Part shown: one piece after another, positions 1 through 11,365 of the stretch
How positions within the stretch are numbered: position 1 is the stretch's first letter
Layout of the letters: each line of letters opens with the position of its first letter
Translations under genes and position numbers: made by a program
Source: CAWJKP01 sp963843465
Lineage (GTDB): Bacteria > Planctomycetota > Planctomycetia > Pirellulales > Thermoguttaceae
DNA length: 64,000 nt
Direction: 5' to 3'
Assembly: GCA_963843465.1 (NCBI GenBank)
Contig: CAWJKP010000008.1
Span: forward strand, 124,001-188,000
The notes under the pieces: model-generated
The model's database searches: none
The model's input: the letters and a program-made list of their open reading frames with translations, nothing else
What the model was told of the DNA's origin: nothing

Positions 1-2497
1 TCTCCACGCCGAACATCTCCCGGTACTTGGCGCGGCAGTGCTCGCAGCAGCATACGTGCGGGCTGAGCCCGTCGACATACAGGCCCGCGGGCCGATAGCG
101 GGTGAAGATCTCCGTGAGCACGTCGCGGAGAAACTGCCGGTAGCGGGGATGGTTGATGCAGCTGTAGCGCGAGCTGGCGGCGTTGCTGCCGTAGGCCGGC
201 CCGCACGGCACCGCGCGGCCGTCGGCGTCGCGCACGCTGCAGGCGTCGAACAGGGGATGGCCCTCCCGCAGGCAATTCGGATTCATATAGACGACGATCT
301 TCACGCCAGTCGAGCGGCCTTCGTCGATGGCCTCGCGGAGATAGTCGAGGCCGCCCAGACCGGGCACGTGCGGCGCCAGGCGGCTTTGGTAGAAGGCGTA
401 GCCGCCGTAGTAGACGCTCAGGCGAAGCGCAGACCCGCCGTTGGCGGCCACCTGCCGCACCAGCGCGGCGATGTCGCCCGGTTGGCGCCCGGCAATCTCC
501 TCGTACCACGCATCCTTGGTGTACCACCGCGGGCAGCGCATCCAGTCCGGCAAACGGCTCTTGCCGGCTGCCTGCCACTGCGCATCGGAAATCGCCGGCA
601 GCGAGACGGCCTGCACGTGAGGAATCGCCGACACGCCGGGCTTGACGGCCAACGCCCGTCCGGCGGCCTTGTCGTCGGGCACGTAGTGCGGATCGCTGGT
701 CAGGCACAGCGTGTTCAATCGCGGGTTGAACGCCGGTTCCGCCTGTCGCCAGCGAAGCGGGTAGAAGACCGATGCGCCCGCCTCGTGCGCCTGGATGCGA
801 AGCGTACACGCCCCGGCCGGCAGCTCCAGCCGCAGTCGTCCCGCGCCGGGCGTGCAGGTGGCGCCGTCCCCGTGGCTATCCCAGTGCCATTGCCGGACGC
901 CCACTCCGCTGCCGCCAAGAACCAGCCGATCAATATCTTTCGGATTGTCGCCTTTCGCTCCGCGAAAGCCGCGTTCTTTCGCGGAGCGAAAGGCGACACT
1001 TGTTTCTGCGCTGGTCCCAAGAACCGGCGCGGCCCCGCCGGACTTTGCCGTCGATGCGCTCACGGCGAACGACTCGGCCCGGCCGCTGGGGTAACGCAGC
1101 CGGGCCCAAAGGTAATAGGTCCCTCCCTGCGGAATGTCGAGGTGGAACTCGGCGAAACTTGCGTCGCCCGGCTGGGCTGGATTGGCAGCGACCGTCGGCA
1201 CGAGGAAGTCGCCCAGTGCCCCGTCTTCGCAGAGGTGCAGCTCCGAGCCGCTGGCCATCAGCGGCGAGCGTTTCACGGCCTGCTCGGCCGCGATCCAAAG
1301 GATGGCCGGCTTTGACGGCTCGGCCGGCGCCGGCGTGCGGTTCTCGTACCATGCAAGCTGGTTCTTGCGGCCGCCGATGACCACCAGGTCCGGCTTGCCG
1401 TCCCCGTTAATGTCGGCCACAACCGCGCCCTCGGCCGGCATGTCGGGATCGAGGTCGATGCTCGTGAACTTCCGGCCCGTGGCGTCCAGGGCCTTGTAGA
1501 GCCGCAGCCCGCCGCCGCCGGCCCGCCAGCCGGCGACGATCTCGTCCTGACCGTCGCCGTCAAAATCGGCCGTCACCAGCGCGTGCCCTTCCTGGAGCGT
1601 ATCGTCGATCACCTGGCGATGCCACAGACCGTCTCCCTCCGGCGGCGAGTAGACCACGACCTGGTTCCCGTGCCACGGTTCGATCGCCGCCAGCATCAGC
1701 CGGCCCTTGGCGAGGCGAAGGACCGCGACTTCACTGGTGCCGCGAGCCGCGCCCGGCTTGTCATCGGCCGGCGGAGCGCCCCTGGCAAGCTGCACCTTCC
1801 GCCAGCGCGCCGCCTGGCCCTGTCCCTTGAAGTCGAAGCAATGGATTCCCTCGAAGCTGGCCGTGAGGATCTCGTCGCGTCCGTCCCCGTCCAGGTCAGC
1901 TATGCAGATGCCGTGCAGCACCGTGAGCGACTCGTCGATCTTCCAGATCTCCCAGGGCCGACCGGATTGCCGGGGCGGACGGAAGGCCCAGAGGTGGGCC
2001 GGCTTCGGGGCCTGCGTGCCCTGGGAGCCGGGACCGAAGATCGGGGCGTGGACGAGCACCGGCCGCCCGGTCCCCTCCAGATCCGCCCAGCGGAGCCGAT
2101 GGACTACCGGGTCCACGGCGATGGGCTCCGGCCGCCAGAGGTCGTCGGCCTTTGCCGGCTGCCGCAGCAGTTGGATCTCGCCGCCGCGGTTGGACTGGTT
2201 GAAGTAGAAGCCGCTGGCCAGGGCGATCGCAGGCCGGCCGGTGCCGTCGAGGTCCCGTACCGCCAGGTCGATGTTCTTGGCGGTCCGCGCAATCGGATGC
2301 CGCTGCCAGCCCGGATTCTCATACCAGTCTACGCGGTCAGCATCCGTGGAGAGTGCAATCACGTCCGGGCGGCCGTCGCCGTTGAGGTCGGCCACGGCGA
2401 CCTGGTAGCCGGCGGGAAAGTGGTCGATGAGGTGTTTCTCGAACCTGAGCGGTTCCGCCCCCAGCAGCAAGGCTCCGAGGGTGAGGCTGATCAACAT
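1..2497 (-). CDS. Secreted FG-GAP (VCBS) repeat protein with glycosidase-like C-terminal part, partial
   Basis: The frame is open from an ATG at 2497 to the window edge (over 830 codons, no stop), so the C-terminus is missing. An AAGGGG ribosome site lies 7-12 bases upstream. The N-terminus is short and hydrophobic (MLISLTLGALLLG), probably a signal peptide. Calcium-binding FG-GAP/VCBS motifs follow: DLNGDGRPDV (about residue 38), DLDGDGRDEI, DFDGDGQDEI and DINGDGKPDL. These normally form a beta-propeller. The last part reads like a TIM-barrel glycosidase-like domain (YVDGLSPHVCCCEHC near 60-100), resembling hypothetical glycosyl hydrolase families with clustered cysteines. The substrate is unknown and an extracellular carbohydrate role is inferred. 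An in-frame palindromic repeat is embedded at 946-998. Confidence 0.8.
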   Translation of the reverse strand, partial: MLISLTLGALLLGAEPLRFEKHLIDHFPAGYQVAVADLNGDGRPDVIALSTDADRVDWYENPGWQRHPIARTAKNIDLAVRDLDGTGRPAIALASGFYFNQSNRGGEIQLLRQPAKADDLWRPEPIAVDPVVHRLRWADLEGTGRPVLVHAPIFGPGSQGTQAPKPAHLWAFRPPRQSGRPWEIWKIDESLTVLHGICIADLDGDGRDEILTASFEGIHCFDFKGQGQAARWRKVQLARGAPPADDKPGAARGTSEVAVLRLAKGRLMLAAIEPWHGNQVVVYSPPEGDGLWHRQVIDDTLQEGHALVTADFDGDGQDEIVAGWRAGGGGLRLYKALDATGRKFTSIDLDPDMPAEGAVVADINGDGKPDLVVIGGRKNQLAWYENRTPAPAEPSKPAILWIAAEQAVKRSPLMASGSELHLCEDGALGDFLVPTVAANPAQPGDASFAEFHLDIPQGGTYYLWARLRYPSGRAESFAVSASTAKSGGAAPVLGTSAETSVAFRSAKERGFRGAKGDNPKDIDRLVLGGSGVGVRQWHWDSHGDGATCTPGAGRLRLELPAGACTLRIQAHEAGASVFYPLRWRQAEPAFNPRLNTLCLTSDPHYVPDDKAAGRALAVKPGVSAIPHVQAVSLPAISDAQWQAAGKSRLPDWMRCPRWYTKDAWYEEIAGRQPGDIAALVRQVAANGGSALRLSVYYGGYAFYQSRLAPHVPGLGGLDYLREAIDEGRSTGVKIVVYMNPNCLREGHPLFDACSVRDADGRAVPCGPAYGSNAASSRYSCINHPRYRQFLRDVLTEIFTRYRPAGLYVDGLSPHVCCCEHCRAKYREMFGVE
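946..998. repeat. TTTCGCTCCGCGAAAG hairpin repeat, copy inside a coding sequence
   Basis: Inverted arms (TGTCGCCTTTCGCTCCGCG at the left, its complement at the right) enclose a short loop. The same arms recur between genes at 12685-12772 and 23615-23673. Here the repeat is read in frame on the minus strand as part of the FG-GAP protein. Confidence 0.9.
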
Positions 2498-2651
2498 GGA
2501 AAGTCCCCTTGAACGATTACCTCCCGAAAGCATGACGGCCATTTTATCCTCGGCAGGGCGGCACTGCCCACCCCTGAAACTCTTCCCATAGATCCCATAT
2601 ACCGCTAGCTGCCCGTCTCTCTGAGAGACAGGGACGCGAACACGCGGTAGT

Positions 2652-2667
2652 TTATGCTTTAGCATAA
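2652..2667. repeat. TTATGCTTTAGCATAA palindrome, copy 1
   Basis: Near-perfect 16-base palindrome in the 347-base gap between two divergent genes. Related copies are at 13645-13662 and 26447-26464. No gene is seen in the gap. Confidence 0.8.
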
Positions 2668-2712
2668 CGAAAACAGGGTATCGGTGCGCCATCTTCGTCC
2701 GGGAGGGGGTAA

Positions 2713-2775
2713 GCGCCGGCGTGGCCGCCGGGGCTAACGGGGGCGGATCTGTTAGCCCCGGCGGCCACGTCGGCT
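2713..2775. repeat. Inverted repeat of the GGCCGCCGGGGCTAAC family
   Basis: The arms GGCCGCCGGGGCTAAC and GTTAGCCCCGGCGGCC face each other across about 13 bases. Other copies are at 8441-8540 (degenerate, coding), 18158-18249 and, as a tandem array inside a gene, 48511-48699. Confidence 0.85.
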
Positions 2776-2844
2776 GTGTAGCGGCTTGTCGGGGACTTCA
2801 CCTGCTGTTGAACTTGAGCTATACTGCCCGCTCTGGAGGCCGAT

Positions 2845-5800
2845 ATGCCCGACCCCGTCCTGAACCCCCTATTTCGCCGCCAGGACGTTGAAGCAGTTGC
2901 CAGCCATCTTTCCGACGCCGGCGCGGCGCTGCTCCACACGCGGGAGTTTCGGGCTGCCTGCGAGGGTCTGGAACGAAAGCAGATCAGCGGCGAAGCCAAT
3001 ACGCGCGAAAAGATCATTGAGCCGATCCTCTATGACGTTCTCGGCTTCAACCATAGCGAGAACGACGCCGAGCACGCCGTCAAGCACGCTGGGGCGGGCG
3101 GCAGGGCAGGCGCGGTCGAGTACTTCTTCTGTATCGGCGGCAACGATGTCCCTTTGGAAGCCAAGGCCTGGGGAAAATCGCTCGACAAGAAGGATGGCTC
3201 CAACCGTCCGCCCGTTCGACAGGGTTGGGAGTACGCGGGCTTGTCCAATTGCCGCTGGTTCGTGGTGACCAACGGGAGCGAGTGGCGGCTTTATAAAACA
3301 CAACTCAAGGGCAGCGAGAGTCCCTTGAGCGCCTGCGAGCGCTATTTGCTCAGCGAGATCACCGAAAGCCGCTCGCAGTTTCTGCGATTCTATGCCACGT
3401 TCCGGCGGACCGCGTTTCTGCCGGACCGGGACGGCGTCTGCCCGCTGGACGAGTTGCGCAAGAAGAGCGAGGAGTGGCAGGAGTCGATTAGCGAGGCGAT
3501 TTACGACAAGCTGGTGGAAAGCCGGCTGGTCCTTTTCCGCGCCATCCACTCGCGGTTGCCCGATCGCCCGCAATCGCAGATCAACGAGGCGGTCGTCAAG
3601 TTGTTGTTTCGGATCATGTTCATTCGTTTTGCCGAGGACACGCCCCTTCTGCCCAAGGCATTTCTGGCGCGGGAAATCATCGAACGCTTCGAGCAGGACA
3701 AGAAATGGGGGCGCGAGGCGACGCTTTACGGCTACGTGCAGCAATACTTCGCCTGGCTCGACGGCCGCAGCGAAAACCAGTTCAGCATCTACCCTTACGA
3801 CGGCGCTTTGTTCGATCCCGATCCCATTCTGGACGACCCCCAGCTACGGATCGACGACGGGCTTTTCAAGGACGTGCTCCTGAAGTTGTCGCGAGAGGCG
3901 ATGGGCCGTCCGATCGACTTCTCGCAAATTAACCCACGCATTCTCGGCAACATCTACGAGAGGTTCTTAGGATACGTCATCGAGATCAAGGAGCGTCGGC
4001 TCGACCCGCAGGTCCGCCGCGACACGCGCCGCAAGGAAGGGACTTTCTATACGCCGCAGTCGGTCACGAAGTTCCTTGTCGAGCACTGCGTCGACGAGGC
4101 CCTGGCGCGCCTCCCCGGCCGGAAGCCTTGGGAGTTGGCTTGTCTCGATCCGGCCTGCGGCAGCGGCCATTTCCTGGTCGAGTACGTCAACTACGTCGCG
4201 GCCCGCTGCGAAGACCTGGACGACCGTCGCTCCTACCAGCAATGGAGGCGCTATGTTACGCAACATGGGGTGTTCGGCGTGGACAAGGACTCCACTGCGG
4301 TCATGCTCACGAAGTTGAGTCTTTGGATCAATTCGGCCATGCAGGACGAACCCTTCGTGACCATCGACACCCACATCAAGCGCGGCAACTCGCTGGTCTG
4401 CGGCACGCCGCCGGGGTTCCGCCTGGCGAAATTCGAGAAGACGGCATATCCCGAGAAATTCCGCGAGCTGAAGCGGCTGCGGAAAGACCTTGCGGAGCTG
4501 GAGTCGCGCAGCCACCGACGGCTCCCTGTTTTCGGGCGCCGAAGTTCTCGACCTGCACCGCCAGGTCCGCGGCGCCTTGGCCAGAATCGAGGAGGCGAAA
4601 GAGCCGATCCGTGGAGAATTCAGCAAGTCGCTCCTGGAGCGATGCCCGGGCCTCGGAGCGACTGTCCCCTTGCACTGGGAAATCGAGTTCGCCGAGGTCT
4701 TCGAGGAGCAAGGCGGATTCGACCTCGTCGTGGGAAACCCGCCCTGGGGCGCCGATCTGAGCGAAATCCACGAGTACCTCGATGGCGGGCCCTTCGCACT
4801 CGTGCGCGGACAGTACGACAGTTACGAGCTGTTCATCGAGCTTGGCCGGCGATCGCTTCGGGAGGGCGGTATGCTCGGGTTCATCGTCCCCGACAGCATC
4901 ACTCTGCCGGAGCATGAACCGCTACGCCGCATGCTGCTGGACCAAACCGCGTTGACGCGGCTGGTGCGGGCGGGCGAAGGCATTTTTCCTTCGGTCTTCC
5001 GCGCCGCCTTCTTCCTCTGCTTTGCCAGCCAGCCCCCCCCGCCGGAGCAGCGGATCCGTGTCGGAACATTGCGCAAGGATGAACGCCGACTACTTGAGGA
5101 AGACACATTATTCCATCGCAGCAAGACGATAGCGCGAATCGTCGAGGAAAACGGGCACGATGTCGAGCAGGCCCGGTTTCGGGCCAACCCGCGATACGAG
5201 GTCGACATTCTTGCCAAGGGGATGGATACGCCCATTGTTAAACGGCTTGATGAACCGCGCATCGACTGGGAGTCCTTGACGGAGAAGGGACGCGGGGTCG
5301 AGATCGGCAAGTCCGGTCAGGTGCTCCAATGCCCCTATTGTTACAAATGGGACAACGTCCCACGCAAGGTGAAAGGGGTCTGGCGCCGCAAAGCCTGTCA
5401 CCACTGCGGCCGTGAGTTTGCCTTTGAGAATGCCGCAAAGCACGAGGTTATCATCGCCGAAAAACCGCGGGGAAAGCACTGGAGATCAATCATTTCGGGT
5501 GAGGCAGTCAACCGTTACTCGCTCGGCAATATCAAGTACATAGATACGAGTAAAGACGGTATCAACTATAAGGCGGCGGAATTCTACGAGGGCAAGCGCA
5601 TTCTGCTTCGGCAAACAGGCGTTGGGATCTATGCTACGATTGACGAATCAAGCGCACTCACGAACCAATCGGTATTTACCTGGAGAATCCGCAGAGACAT
5701 ACGCGACGACTTCTCCCGATACCGCTTGGAGTACATTCTGGGTGCATTGAATTCTCGCACAATGCTGTACCGCTATTACATGAAAAGCGGCGATACCGAA

Positions 5801-6115
5801 TGGCGCAGCTTCCCGCGTTGGACTCAGGAGTTGGTGCAGGAGTTGCCCATCCGGGCGATTGACTTCTCTCGGCGGCGCGAAGCAAAGCTGCACGACGAGA
5901 TCGCCGACCGGGTCGCCGCGGTCCTTGCGACCGGCAAGCCGCCCTCGACGCACGACGACTACCGGATCGAGATTCTCGTCATGCAACTCTACGGCATCAC
6001 GCGATCAATGTGCCGGCGGATGTTCGACGTGCTGCACGAGGTGCAACGGCTGCGGGTCATCCGGGAAATGAGCATCGCCGAGCCCGACATGCTCTTGGAG
6101 GCACTATCGGAGTAA
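2845..6115 (+). CDS. Single-chain restriction-modification enzyme (Type IIG-like), frameshifted
   Basis: The protein is about 1,090 residues, read in one frame to about 4505 and then in the next frame to the TAA at 6113. Inserting two bases in the TCGCGCAG run restores one reading frame. The N-terminal part resembles HsdR-type PD-(D/E)xK nucleases (E92, then PLEAKAWG with E105-x-K107). The central N6-adenine methyltransferase domain has the SAM motif LDPACGSGHFL (about residue 433) and the catalytic NPPW (about residue 631). A C4 zinc-ribbon (CPYC...CHHCG, 5329-5410) and a C-terminal target-recognition region follow. Family knowledge: such enzymes methylate and cut at the same site. No partner genes flank it. 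The frameshift would inactivate it if real. Confidence 0.85.
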
Positions 6116-6354
6116 CTGCCGGTCGCCCCATCCCGCCGGGTGCCACTGGCTCTGATCCCCCAAGAGAGCCAGACGGGCCCCACGGCGTGCGTCTACTACC
6201 CTGCCCGCCACCCTCTCCAGGCGGGGGGGCTCCGCGGCTCGATTCACCTTGACCTTGTCGGCCCAACCGAAGTACCATACCTCACCTATTTTACCGATGG
6301 CTCCGGCCGGCAATCGTTGCGCTGCCAACGAACCATCGGGGCGGTGGTTGACGG

Positions 6355-7667
6355 ATGAGATGGACCACGGCTGGACAGCTTGCGCTGGTGCTGGTCGTCG
6401 CGCTGGGGCTGAGACTGGCGGCCGGCTGGTGGTGGCAGGCGCGATTGGGCGACAATCGTTTCGGGTTCGGCGATAGCCAGAGCTATTGGACGCTCGGCCG
6501 GGCGATTGCCCGGGCTCAGCCGTACCAGACGGGCCCCGACTCGCGGGTTTTCCGCACGCCCGGATACCCGGCGCTGCTGGCCCCGATCTTCGTGCTCTCA
6601 GGCGGAGAGCCTTCGGTGCTCTGGGCGAGGGCCGAAAGCGCGGTCTGCGGTACCTTGGCGGTAGGAGGAGTCTGGTGGCTGGCACGGCGGCTCTACTCAA
6701 GCCGGGCGGGAATCTGGGGCGGCTGGATGGCAGCCCTTTACCCGGGGGCGGTGGCGCTGGGCGCCTTGGTGCTCAGCGAAGCCCCCTTCCTGGCCTTGAT
6801 GCTGGCCCAGTTGTGCCTCTGGACGGCCGCCTGGCAGGCGCGATCGATCGGCAAAGCCGCGGCGCTGGCGGTCCTCACGGGATTGGCGGCCGGCGCGGCC
6901 ACGCTGGTCCGGCCGAGCTGGCTGCTGTTCACGCCCTTGGCCCTGGCGGCGGCGATACTCTTCGGCGGCACTGGCGATGCCAGTGGCACGCGGCGGCGCC
7001 CGGCGGCGTTAGCGGCGGCGATCCTGGCCGGATTGGTCCTGGCGATGGCTCCCTGGTGGGTCCGCAACGCCCGGGTCACGGGCCATTTCGTGCCCACGAC
7101 GCTGCAAGTGGGGGCCAGTCTCTACGACGGGCTCAGTCCCACGGCCACGGGGGCCAGCCGGATGGATTTCGTCGCGCCGATGACCGAAGCCGAACGCCGC
7201 CATCCGGCGGCCGCCGGGGGGCGGCTCTCGGACGGTTTCGAATACCGGCTGGATCGCCGTATGGGAAGCGAGGCCCTGACCTGGGCCTGGCGCATCCCGG
7301 CCGGGTGGCCGAGTTGGCGGCCATCAAGCTGGTGCGCCTCTGGAATATCTGGCCCAACGAGCCCCGTTTGTCCGCCTGGCCGATCCGACTGGTGGTCGCC
7401 TTGAGTTATCTGCCGGTCCTCGTGCTAGGGCTGGCGGGCGCCGTGGGCAGTTTCCGCCGTAGCTGGCCCTATGTGCTCTGCTGGCTGCCGGCGGCCTATT
7501 TCACGCTCTTGCACGTGGTGTTTGTGAGTTCGATCCGCTACCGCGAGCCGGCGATGCTGGCCTTGATGGTCCTGGCGGCCGGACGCATTTCAGATTTTAG
7601 ATTTTGGATTTTGGATTTTCGATTCTGGTTCAAGTCCCGGCCCTCAAGACCAAAATCTAAGATCTGA
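6355..7667 (+). CDS. GT39-like membrane glycosyltransferase, frameshifted
   Basis: The polytopic membrane protein starts at ATG 6355. The N-terminal helix is followed by GDSQSYWTLGRAIA and FRTPGYPALLAP, the loop layout of ArnT/PMT-type (GT39) transferases that use polyprenyl-phosphate sugars. The acidic catalytic residue is probably in the GDSQSY loop. The frame changes near 7296-7303 and the protein continues as VAELAAIKLVRLWNIWPNEP with further membrane helices. One missing base or two extra bases would explain the shift. The last 25 or so residues (ISDFRFWILDFRF onward) are translated from the short-period repeat array that starts near 7590, so the original stop has probably been lost. Confidence 0.75.
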
Positions 7668-7880
7668 AATCTGAGATCTGAAAACTGAAATTTGAGATCT
7701 GAGATCTGAAATCTGAGATCTGAAATCTGAGATCTGATCTGAGATCTGAGATCTGAGATCTGAGATCTGAGATCTGAGATCTGAAAACTGAAAACTGAAA
7801 TCTAAAAACTGAGATCTGAAAACTGAGATCCGGGATCTGAAATCCGGGATCTGAAATCCAAAATCCAAAATCCAAAATCC
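7590..7880. repeat. Seven-base-period inverted tandem array (ATTTTGG and AGATCTG units)
   Basis: Runs of heptamers: ATTTTGG copies at the left, a long series of AGATCTG and AAATCTG variants in the middle, then CCAAAAT copies at the right. The outer units are inverted relative to each other, so the whole can fold back. It fills the gap between the glycosyltransferase and the AsmA-like gene, and its left edge is translated as the tail of the former. An equivalent ATTTTGG/CCAAAAT pair bounds 52083-52458. Confidence 0.9.
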
Positions 7881-7944
7881 GAGGAGGGTTTTCACCGTCG
7901 TAGGGCGTCTGATCCACGGAGGTTGGTTCGTCTTCAAGTGGTCG

Positions 7945-10900
7945 TTGCTGGCAGCGATCATCGGGGTGGTGATGGCCGTCCCGTATCTCTACCGGCGGGT
8001 GGACGAGCAGATTCGCCGCCGCCTCGAGGAGAAGCTGGCGCAGCACTACCGCGGCTTGAAGGTCAAGGTCGACTCGGCCCATCTTGTCGAGGGCGAGGGG
8101 ATCGAGGTTCGCGGACTGTCTTTGCTGGAGCCCGGCGTGGAAGGACCGCGCGCCGAGATCCTCAACGTCGAGAGCGTGCTGTTGTCCTGCCGCTACCAGG
8201 TCCAGGACCTGATCCGCGGCGGCGAGCCGGAGGTGACCAAGGTCCTGGTGCGGCATCCCACGCTGCACGTGACGTGCCGGCCGGATGGCACTTGGAACAC
8301 GTCGCCCCTGTGGCCCTTGCCCCGCTTCAGCGCCCGGCCTCCGGACGTGAAGTACGAGAACGGGGTCGTGGAGATCGTGGATCTCACGAAGAGCTCCTCC
8401 AGCGAGCTGACCCTGCGGAACGTCAATCTGACGTTGCTTTCGCCGGCAGGGGCGCCGGGGCTAACTGGACTGCACCCGTTAGCCCAGGCGGCCTCGCCGG
8501 CAGGGGCGGACGGCACACGGAGTGTGCCTGCTACAGGGCCGCCCGCAGAGTGCGGCCCCGGCGTGCGGCAACTCCGCGGCACCGTGGCCAGCGAGTATTT
8601 CCACCAGATGGACATCGAGGGCCTGATCGATCCGCACGGGGGACCGTGGTCGCTGGCCGGCACCGTCGAGGGGCTGGCCATCTCCCCCGAGCTCCGCGAG
8701 GCCCTGCCCGGAGTGCTTTCCCAGCGGTTGGCCAAGCTGGGTTCGCTGCGGGGGCAGGCCACGCTCGGCTTCCGCTTGGGCTACGACCCGGCCGCGGCGC
8801 CGGCGTTGCGGTTCGAGCTCAGCGGGCGGCTGGTCCAAGGCAACGTCGACGACCGCCGGCTGCCCCATCCGCTGACGGACCTTCGCGCGTCGTTCCGCGT
8901 GAGCAACGAGGGGATCGCGGTGGACAACCTGTTGGCCTCGTGCGGCCCGTCGTCGCTGCGGATCGCTTCCTTCCGCCGCGCCGGCTTCGACGAGTCCTGT
9001 CCCCAGTGGCTGGAGGCCCAGTTCCGCGACCTGGAGCTCGACCACCGGCTGATGGACGCCCTGCCCGAGCCGCTCAAGCAGCCGTGGATCGATTTTCTTC
9101 CCTCGGGCCGGGTCCACGCGGAGCTGAAACTGGCGTACGACGGCCGCACCTGGCAGCCGGAGGTCTTGCTGCAATGCCTGAACGTCTCTTTCAGCTACCA
9201 CAAGTTTCCCTACCGCCTGGAACGGGCCACGGGGGAGATCTCGCTCAGGGACAACGTGTTCCAGGCCAGCCTGGTGGCCTACAGCGGCGATCAGCCGGTG
9301 CGGATCACGGGCCGGACTTTGCATCCCTTGGACGGCGCCGTGGGCGAGTTCAACGTCAAGGGGCAGGACCTTCCCTTGGACGAGAAACTGTTCAGCGCCA
9401 TGCCGGCCCGCTTGCGCGGCGATGGCTGCGCTCAATCCGCGGGGCTTCGTCAGCGACTTCACGCTCCACGTCGGCCGCGATCAGCCCGATCAGCCCTGGC
9501 ACCGCCAATTGGCCCTCCAGTTGGCCCAATGCTCGCTGCGCTACAAGAATTTCCCCTACCCGCTCACCGAGATCGGCGGCCGCATGGAAATGGAGGACGA
9601 TCATTGGACCTTCCGCGAGTTGCAGGGCGTCAACGGCGCCAGCCACGTCACGTGCAACGGGCGGCTGGACCCGCTGCCCGAAGGCAGCGAGCTTCTGCTG
9701 GACTTCACGGGCATCAACGTACTGCTGGAGGACGATCTGCGGGGCGCCCTGCTGCACTCCAACATGCAGCAGGTCTGGAACGAGCTGCGGCTGCGGGGAA
9801 TCGTCGATCTGGCGGCGCAGGTCCGCTACCGTCCGGGGCAGGAGCGGCCCAGCGTGGTGTTGCGGGCGGAGCTGCACCCCGATAGCGCGTCGATCGAGCC
9901 GGTTTATTTCCCCTACCGCCTGGAGAAACTCCGCGGCGTGCTGACCTACCAGGACGGCCACGTGAGCCTGGAACACCTCAAGGGTGAACACGGGGCGACG
10001 ACGCTCTCCGCCGCGGCCAGGTGCGACTTCCTCCCCGACGGAAGCTGGCGGCTGCGGCTGGAGCGGCTGGCCGCGGACCGGGTGCGGGCCGACCGCGACC
10101 TGCTCCAGACGTTGCCCAGCCGGCTGAGAAAGGCCCTCTTGGAGCTCAATCCGACCGGCCCGTGGAGCGTCACCGGCGGACTGGAGCTGGCCCGCGGATG
10201 CCGGCCCGGCGACCCGCTGACCTCGCAGTGGGACGTTGAGCTGGGCCTCTGCCAGGGGAGCCTGGAGTGCGGCGTGCGGCTGGAGAACCTCGACGGCAGC
10301 GTACACCTGGTGGGCCGTTTCGACGGCCAGCGGTTCCAGTCGCTGGGCGAGCTGGACGTGGATTGCGTGAAGTTCCACAACCTGCAACTCACGCAGGTCC
10401 GCGGCCCGTTCTGGATCGACGACAAAGAGGTCCTCTTCGGCTATGGGGCCGATCGCCGCCGCCACGAGCTGATCGCCGGCGTGGATCCGGGGGCCGGAGC
10501 CCAGTTGCGCCCCGTGACGGCCCGGCTCTTCGGCGGCACGCTCTACGGCAACGCCTGGATGGACCTGGGAACTTCGCAACGCTTCGAGCTCAATACCACC
10601 CTCTCCGACGCCGACCTGGGCCGCCTGGCCCAGCAGTTGGTCCCCGGCCGGCAGAATCTCGCCGGCACGATCCTGGCCTCGATCAGTCTCCGCGGTCAAG
10701 GGCGGAGCCTCAACGCCCTGGGCGGGCACGGCTCGGTGCAGCTCCGCAACGCCAACGTCTACGAGTTGCCGGTGATGATCTCCCTGCTGAAGATCCTCAG
10801 CGTCCGCAGCCCCGATCGCAGGGCCTTCAGCGAGAGCCAGATGAACTTCGTCGTCCAGGGCCCCCATCTCTACTTCGACCCGATCACCTTCACCGGCGAC

Positions 10901-11197
10901 GCCATCAGTCTGGACGGCAAAGGCGAGATGGACTTCCAGACCGTGCTGCACCTGCAATTCCGCGCCCGGCTGGGACGCAACCAGATCAACCTGCCGTTGA
11001 TCAAAAACGTCCTCGGCGGGGCCAGCGAGCAGATCATGACGATCCACATCGACGGTCCTTTGCAGGACCCGGTGATCAAGAAAGTCGCCTTCCCCGGCCT
11101 GCGGCAGCTCCAGACCGACAATTTCGAAGCTACCGGCAAACCCGGCTTTTTCGGCCAGATGAAGCAATGGCTCCCCGGCCAGAGCCAAGGCAATTGA
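7945..11197 (+). CDS. Large AsmA-like membrane-anchored protein, frameshifted
   Basis: The protein is about 1,085 residues with one N-terminal membrane helix (LLAAIIGVVMAVPYLY) and long beta-rich repeats. The last 100 residues (LYFDPITFTGDAISLDGKG, then INLPLIKNVLGG) resemble the AsmA-like C-terminal domain. Family knowledge: AsmA/TamB-like proteins act in envelope assembly or lipid transport. The frame changes near 9411-9422, and adding CG to the GCGCGG run restores it (LRAAMAALNPRGF). The start is uncertain: GAGGAGG at 7881-7887 suggests an initiation point near 7897, but no standard start codon sits there and TTG 7945 is the first usable one. Residues encoded by 8441-8540 come from intergenic-type repeats. 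Confidence 0.75.
8441..8540. repeat. Two repeat families fused in frame inside the AsmA-like gene
   Basis: Degenerate arms of the GGGGCTAAC/GTTAGCCC family (8455-8495) are followed by a degenerate GGCACACGGAGTGTGCC unit (8511-8527). They encode an Ala/Gly/Pro-rich insert between beta-rich segments. Confidence 0.7.
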
Positions 11198-11217
11198 AAA
11201 TGACCTATGCTTGGTAG

Positions 11218-11335
11218 GTGATGAGAGATGAGGGATAAGGGATAAGGGATGAAGGATAAGGGATGACGGATGCAGAGACGCATGTTTTCGCCTTCGTCTC
11301 TCATCCCTCATCGCTTATCTCTCATCCGCTGGCCG
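11218..11335. repeat. Seven-base-period inverted array (GGATAAG/GGATGAG units)
   Basis: Heptamers GGATAAG and GGATGAA at the left are matched by complementary CTCATCC-type units at the right around a short centre. The array lies between the AsmA-like gene and the next small gene. Confidence 0.85.
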
Positions 11336-11365
11336 CATGACTTCTTCGCGTAAAGGAGTCCTCCT

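Noticed and set aside
38..2512. Plus-strand open frames over the FG-GAP gene
   Set aside because: They are shadows without ribosome sites. The minus-strand frame is continuous and has FG-GAP motifs.
6104..6354. Minus-strand frame over the gap before the GT39-like gene
   Set aside because: It has no start signal and no family likeness, and lies in low-complexity sequence. No gene is supported in 6116-6354.
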